Positions 61,196-64,000 of a stretch of DNA of 64,000 bases are shown piece after piece; position 1 is the stretch's first letter; each line of letters begins with the position of its first letter. The position numbers and the translations under genes were made by a program. The notes beneath the pieces are model-generated. The model ran no database searches, was not told the DNA's origin, and was given only the letters and a program-made list of their open reading frames with translations. This stretch comes from Pseudomonas baltica (GTDB taxonomy: Bacteria > Pseudomonadota > Gammaproteobacteria > Pseudomonadales > Pseudomonadaceae): contig NZ_JACMYH010000002.1 of the NCBI RefSeq assembly GCF_014235765.1, positions 124,001 through 188,000 of the forward strand, in the 5' to 3' direction.

Positions 61196-63169
61196 TCAAG
61201 CTTTGTTGCGTATCAGCCGCCGCAGCGCGAAGCGATTCGGATGGCAGGCCCAGGCCACCTCCCGAGGCAGCGGCAGCGGTTCGTCGTCCAGCCAGGCGGC
61301 AATCAGTTCACCCGACAGCGGCGCGGTGATCAGCCCGCGCGAGCCATGGCCGCTGTTGACGTACAACCCCGGCAGCCAGGGGCAGGGCTGTTCAGGCACC
61401 TGGCGGGCATCTTTGGCCAGGATCGCAAAGCGCTCGGCGAATGCCTGCGCGTCGGCGACCGGCCCGATGATCGGCAGGTAGTCCGGGCTGGTGCAGCGAA
61501 ATCCGGCCCGGCCCTGCAAGCGTTCGGCGGGCAGCAGCGCAGCGCCCAGACGCACGGCAAGGTCAGGGGAAATCGCCTCGAGCAGGGCCAGGTTGTCGAG
61601 GTTGTCCGCCTGGCTGGGCGTGAGGTCTTCACTGCGGAAGTCGAAACTGGCGCCCAGCGTGTGTTCGCCCGAGCGGGCGGGGGCGATGTAGCCCTCGGCG
61701 CAGACCACCGTCGACAGCGCAGCACTGCGCGGTGTCTCCGACAGGCGAGTGATTTGCCCGCGGATGCGCTTGAGTGGCAGGGCGCAGGTCTGGGCGAAGG
61801 CATTGGCCTGGGCGGCGCACGCCAGCACGGCTACTGGGGCGCAGGCCAGAAGGGTGTCGTCGGCGAACGCGTGCCATTGGCCGTCGAGGTGGCGCAGGTC
61901 TGCCACGTGGTGATGGCGCAGCAGGGTGATGCGTGGGTGACGCGCCAGGTGCTGGCACAGGGCAGGCGGGTGTACCCAGCCACCGTCGGGGTAGAACAGG
62001 CCGCCGCTGGGCAAGTCGACGCCTGCCTGCGCCTGGGCCTCTGAATGGTCCAGCAGGTGCAGCAGTTCGGGTTGGAATGCGTCGGCCAGTTGCCCCTGGC
62101 GCTGCGCTTCCTTGTCGTCGAAGGCCAGCTGCAGAACGCCACAGGCGTCCCAGTCGCGACCGCGCTGCAGTTGCGCAAGCAGCCTGCGCGTGTGGCCGAA
62201 GCCCGCCAGAATCAAATGCGAAAGGGCCGTACCGTGGGCCGACAGCTTCAGGTACAGCACGCCCTGCGGATTTCCCGAGGCTTCCCGAGCCACTTCGGCA
62301 TGACGCTCGAGCAGCGACACCCGCCAACCGCGCGCGGCCAGGCTGGCAGCGGTGGCGCATCCTGCCAGGCCGGCACCGATGACCAGCGCGTGGCGTTCGC
62401 CGGTTACCGGCTCGGGGCGGGCGAACCAGGGCTTGACGGCGGGTGTTGCCACTGCGGCGTCGGCCGCGAACACGCCTCTGGATACATGCCATTTATTGCC
62501 GATGCCCGGCACTCGTTTCATCTTGAAGCCGACGGCCGCCAGGCCACGACGAACCCAGCCGGTGCTGGTGAACGTGGCCAGCGTTGCGCCGGGCGCCGCC
62601 AGCCGCGCCAGTTCGGCGAACAGCTGGGGTGTCCACATGGCCGGGTTGCACGCCGGAGCGAAACCATCCAGGAACCAGGCATCGACCTTCCCGTCCAGGC
62701 ACGGCAGCTGTTCCAGCGCATCGCCTATGAGCAACGTCAAGGTCACCCGGCCGCCGTCGAACACCAGGCGCTGGAAGCCTTCATGCACCGCCACGTACTG
62801 CGCCAGCAACGCCTCGCTGCAGGCCGAAAGCTCTGGCCACAGCGCCAGGGCTCGGGTCAGGTCCGCAGCGCTCAGCGGGTACTTTTCCACGCTGATGAAG
62901 TGCAGGCGCGCAGTCGGTGCAGCCGAGGCGGCGAAGCACTGCCACGCACAGAGAAAATTCAGCCCGGTGCCGAAGCCGGTTTCGCCGATCACCAGGCGTT
63001 CGCCGTCGGCGAGGGCGGCGAAGCGTTCTGCCAAGCGGTTCTGCTCGATGAACACATGGCGGCTTTCGGCCAGGCCGTCGGCGGCGAAATAGACGTCGCC
63101 GAAGGCGCGCGATCGAGGATGACCGGTGTCGGTCCAGTCCAGCTGGGCGAGGGTGCTCGGGGTTTTCAT
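61196..63169 (-). CDS. mnmC: Bifunctional tRNA 5-methylaminomethyl-2-thiouridine synthase MnmC
   Basis: A 657-residue two-domain enzyme. The N-terminal methyltransferase (DUF752) domain shows GETGFGTGLNFLCAWQCF and VDAWFLDGFAPACNPAMWTPQLF; the C-terminal FAD-dependent oxidoreductase domain starts at residue about 260 with HALVIGAGLAGCATAASLAARGWRVSLLERH. It completes mnm5s2U34 in tRNA. Length agrees with E. coli MnmC (668). The start is the ATG at 63169; the frame is open upstream without support. Confidence 0.95.
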   Translation of the reverse strand: MKTPSTLAQLDWTDTGHPRSRAFGDVYFAADGLAESRHVFIEQNRLAERFAALADGERLVIGETGFGTGLNFLCAWQCFAASAAPTARLHFISVEKYPLSAADLTRALALWPELSACSEALLAQYVAVHEGFQRLVFDGGRVTLTLLIGDALEQLPCLDGKVDAWFLDGFAPACNPAMWTPQLFAELARLAAPGATLATFTSTGWVRRGLAAVGFKMKRVPGIGNKWHVSRGVFAADAAVATPAVKPWFARPEPVTGERHALVIGAGLAGCATAASLAARGWRVSLLERHAEVAREASGNPQGVLYLKLSAHGTALSHLILAGFGHTRRLLAQLQRGRDWDACGVLQLAFDDKEAQRQGQLADAFQPELLHLLDHSEAQAQAGVDLPSGGLFYPDGGWVHPPALCQHLARHPRITLLRHHHVADLRHLDGQWHAFADDTLLACAPVAVLACAAQANAFAQTCALPLKRIRGQITRLSETPRSAALSTVVCAEGYIAPARSGEHTLGASFDFRSEDLTPSQADNLDNLALLEAISPDLAVRLGAALLPAERLQGRAGFRCTSPDYLPIIGPVADAQAFAERFAILAKDARQVPEQPCPWLPGLYVNSGHGSRGLITAPLSGELIAAWLDDEPLPLPREVAWACHPNRFALRRLIRNKA

Positions 63170-63346
63170 GACGGCTTCGGCAATAGGCGAGCAGGCATTG
63201 TAGCGCGCAGGCTCTGCTTCGCCAGCGCCAGGCCGCTGCAACGGTTGCGCGGCGGCCACTGCGGTCTGCAGGTGGTTATTAATGCAGCCTCTGGCGGCTG
63301 TGGCGCGGGCTACCGTGCGCGCTCCCCTTTCGGCAAGGAGCCGATC
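63170..63346. other. mnmC/DUF6543 divergent intergenic region
   Basis: 177 bases. The only assigned element is the Shine-Dalgarno of the DUF6543 gene (63335-63340). An AT-rich ATTAATGCA patch (63278-63288) may hold a -10 but no -35 matches. Confidence 0.35.
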
Positions 63347-64000
63347 ATGCACGCGATCTACCCCCCAATGAGCCAGGGCGGCACCGACCGGGACCGCCGC
63401 CATGCGCGCATCGTCGCGCAGCGGTTGCCGACCTGGCTGAGCCAGGCCAGCCCGGCGATGCGCCAGGCGTTGAGCGCCAGTCAGAATGAAAGCCACGCCG
63501 CCAAGCGCGCCCTCGCCCCTGTACTGGCCGGGCTGCGCGACGTCACTGAGTTCTGTGCCGACCTGGTCGGGCAGGAGATCCGCAGGCAGTGCCAGCTCGA
63601 CATTGATCCGCGCGGCTATGTGCTGGTGCGCGCCATGCACAACGTCGGCATGGGCTTCAGTCATCGCTGGGCGATTGAACAGAACCTGCTGGTTGCCGCC
63701 ATGCAGAATTTCGAAGCGAACCTGAGCTTTGCGCCGGGTTCGATGGTGCTGCCAAGCGGCGGTGTCGAATACTTCACTGCCGGCAAAGACATCGACTTTC
63801 GCGCCCGCCAGGAAAAACCGGCAATCGCCCTCGACCCCCAGCGATTCGCCACTGCCTGCCGGCGCCTGGACCTGGGCCAGCGCTACCAGGCTCACCTGGA
63901 CACAGTGTTCAAGCCCGACGACCAACCCGAGCGGGTGGCGGCGCTGTTCAAACGCAATGACCAGGCCCATCTCGCAGTGCTGGCCCACATTGCCCGCTTG
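63347..64000 (+). CDS. DUF6543 (dermonecrotic-toxin-domain) protein, N-terminal 218 residues (3' end outside window)
   Basis: The frame opens with ATG at 63347, preceded by AAGGAG at ideal spacing, and stays open to the window edge. The N-terminus (RHARIVAQRLPTWLSQASPAMRQALSASQNE) and FEANLSFAPGSMVLP, plus the patch PQRFATACRRLDLGQRYQAHLDTVF, match the start of the large DUF6543/TcdA-TcdB-pore-like proteins of pseudomonads, which often end in a NEL-type E3 ubiquitin ligase or other effector domain. No signal peptide is seen. What lies at the C-terminus cannot be known from this window. Confidence 0.68.
   Translation, partial: MHAIYPPMSQGGTDRDRRHARIVAQRLPTWLSQASPAMRQALSASQNESHAAKRALAPVLAGLRDVTEFCADLVGQEIRRQCQLDIDPRGYVLVRAMHNVGMGFSHRWAIEQNLLVAAMQNFEANLSFAPGSMVLPSGGVEYFTAGKDIDFRARQEKPAIALDPQRFATACRRLDLGQRYQAHLDTVFKPDDQPERVAALFKRNDQAHLAVLAHIARL

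Overview
The window is a gene-dense, high-GC stretch of a Pseudomonas chromosome. The gene families and gene order match Pseudomonas, and the Lhr/metallophosphoesterase pair, the RgsA-type small RNA, REPIN-like palindromes and the braCDEFG operon point most to a relative of the P. putida group. Species is not resolved. No phage, transposase, integrase or CRISPR array was seen. Statements about gene order in P. aeruginosa are from memory, not from a search.

Layout. (1) 1-4590: the 3' end of a Kup-type K+ transporter, then a convergent mprF-acvB pair that makes and hydrolyses aminoacyl-phosphatidylglycerol. (2) 4786-5045: an initiator tRNA-fMet with its own promoter and terminator. (3) 5046-8450: RNase E on the minus strand with a leader of about 670 nt, divergent from rluC. 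(4) 9185-25071: a long plus-strand block, rluC - HAD phosphatase - sppA - (maf on minus) - yceD - rpmF - plsX - fabD - fabG - acpP - fabF - pabC - mltG - tmk - holB - pilZ - tatD, then a TetR regulator, a DUF4823 lipoprotein and a DUF1285 protein. It links 23S rRNA modification, ribosomal protein L32, fatty-acid synthesis, folate, wall turnover and DNA replication, as in other gamma-proteobacteria. A minus-strand RgsA/P16 small RNA lies between tatD and the TetR gene. (5) 25132-41939: quiP-like acylase, two SEC-C proteins, an LEA14-like lipoprotein, tandem OmpA/TSP3 lipoproteins, a DUF1145 protein overlapping a collagen-like secreted protein, a CopD-like membrane protein, a DinG helicase, a family VIII esterase, a third OmpA lipoprotein with a Lys/Ala tail, pdxH, a SlyB-like lipoprotein, an FAD oxidoreductase and a COG3650 lipoprotein. 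(6) 42163-47127: braCDEFG branched-chain amino-acid ABC importer, with a terminator/attenuator after braC. (7) 47497-56808: DUF2288 protein, rapA, apbC, a cold-shock protein, dcd, a small Pro-rich protein and the ligase-associated metallophosphoesterase/Lhr helicase pair without an adjacent ligase or exonuclease. (8) 56895-63169: mnmC followed by an AttEFGH-like set (LolD-type ATPase, FtsX-type permease, AttH lipoprotein). (9) 63347-end: the N-terminus of a large DUF6543 (dermonecrotic-toxin-domain) protein running off the window.

Most of the window is housekeeping. The parts most worth a second look are the truncated DUF6543 toxin-like gene at the right edge, the compact AttEFGH-like operon behind mnmC, the reduced Lhr/MPE repair module, the back-to-back rne/rluC promoters with apparently leaderless rluC and yceD mRNAs, the DUF1145/collagen-like overlapping pair beside the TSP3-OmpA tandem duplication, and the palindromes upstream of braC.
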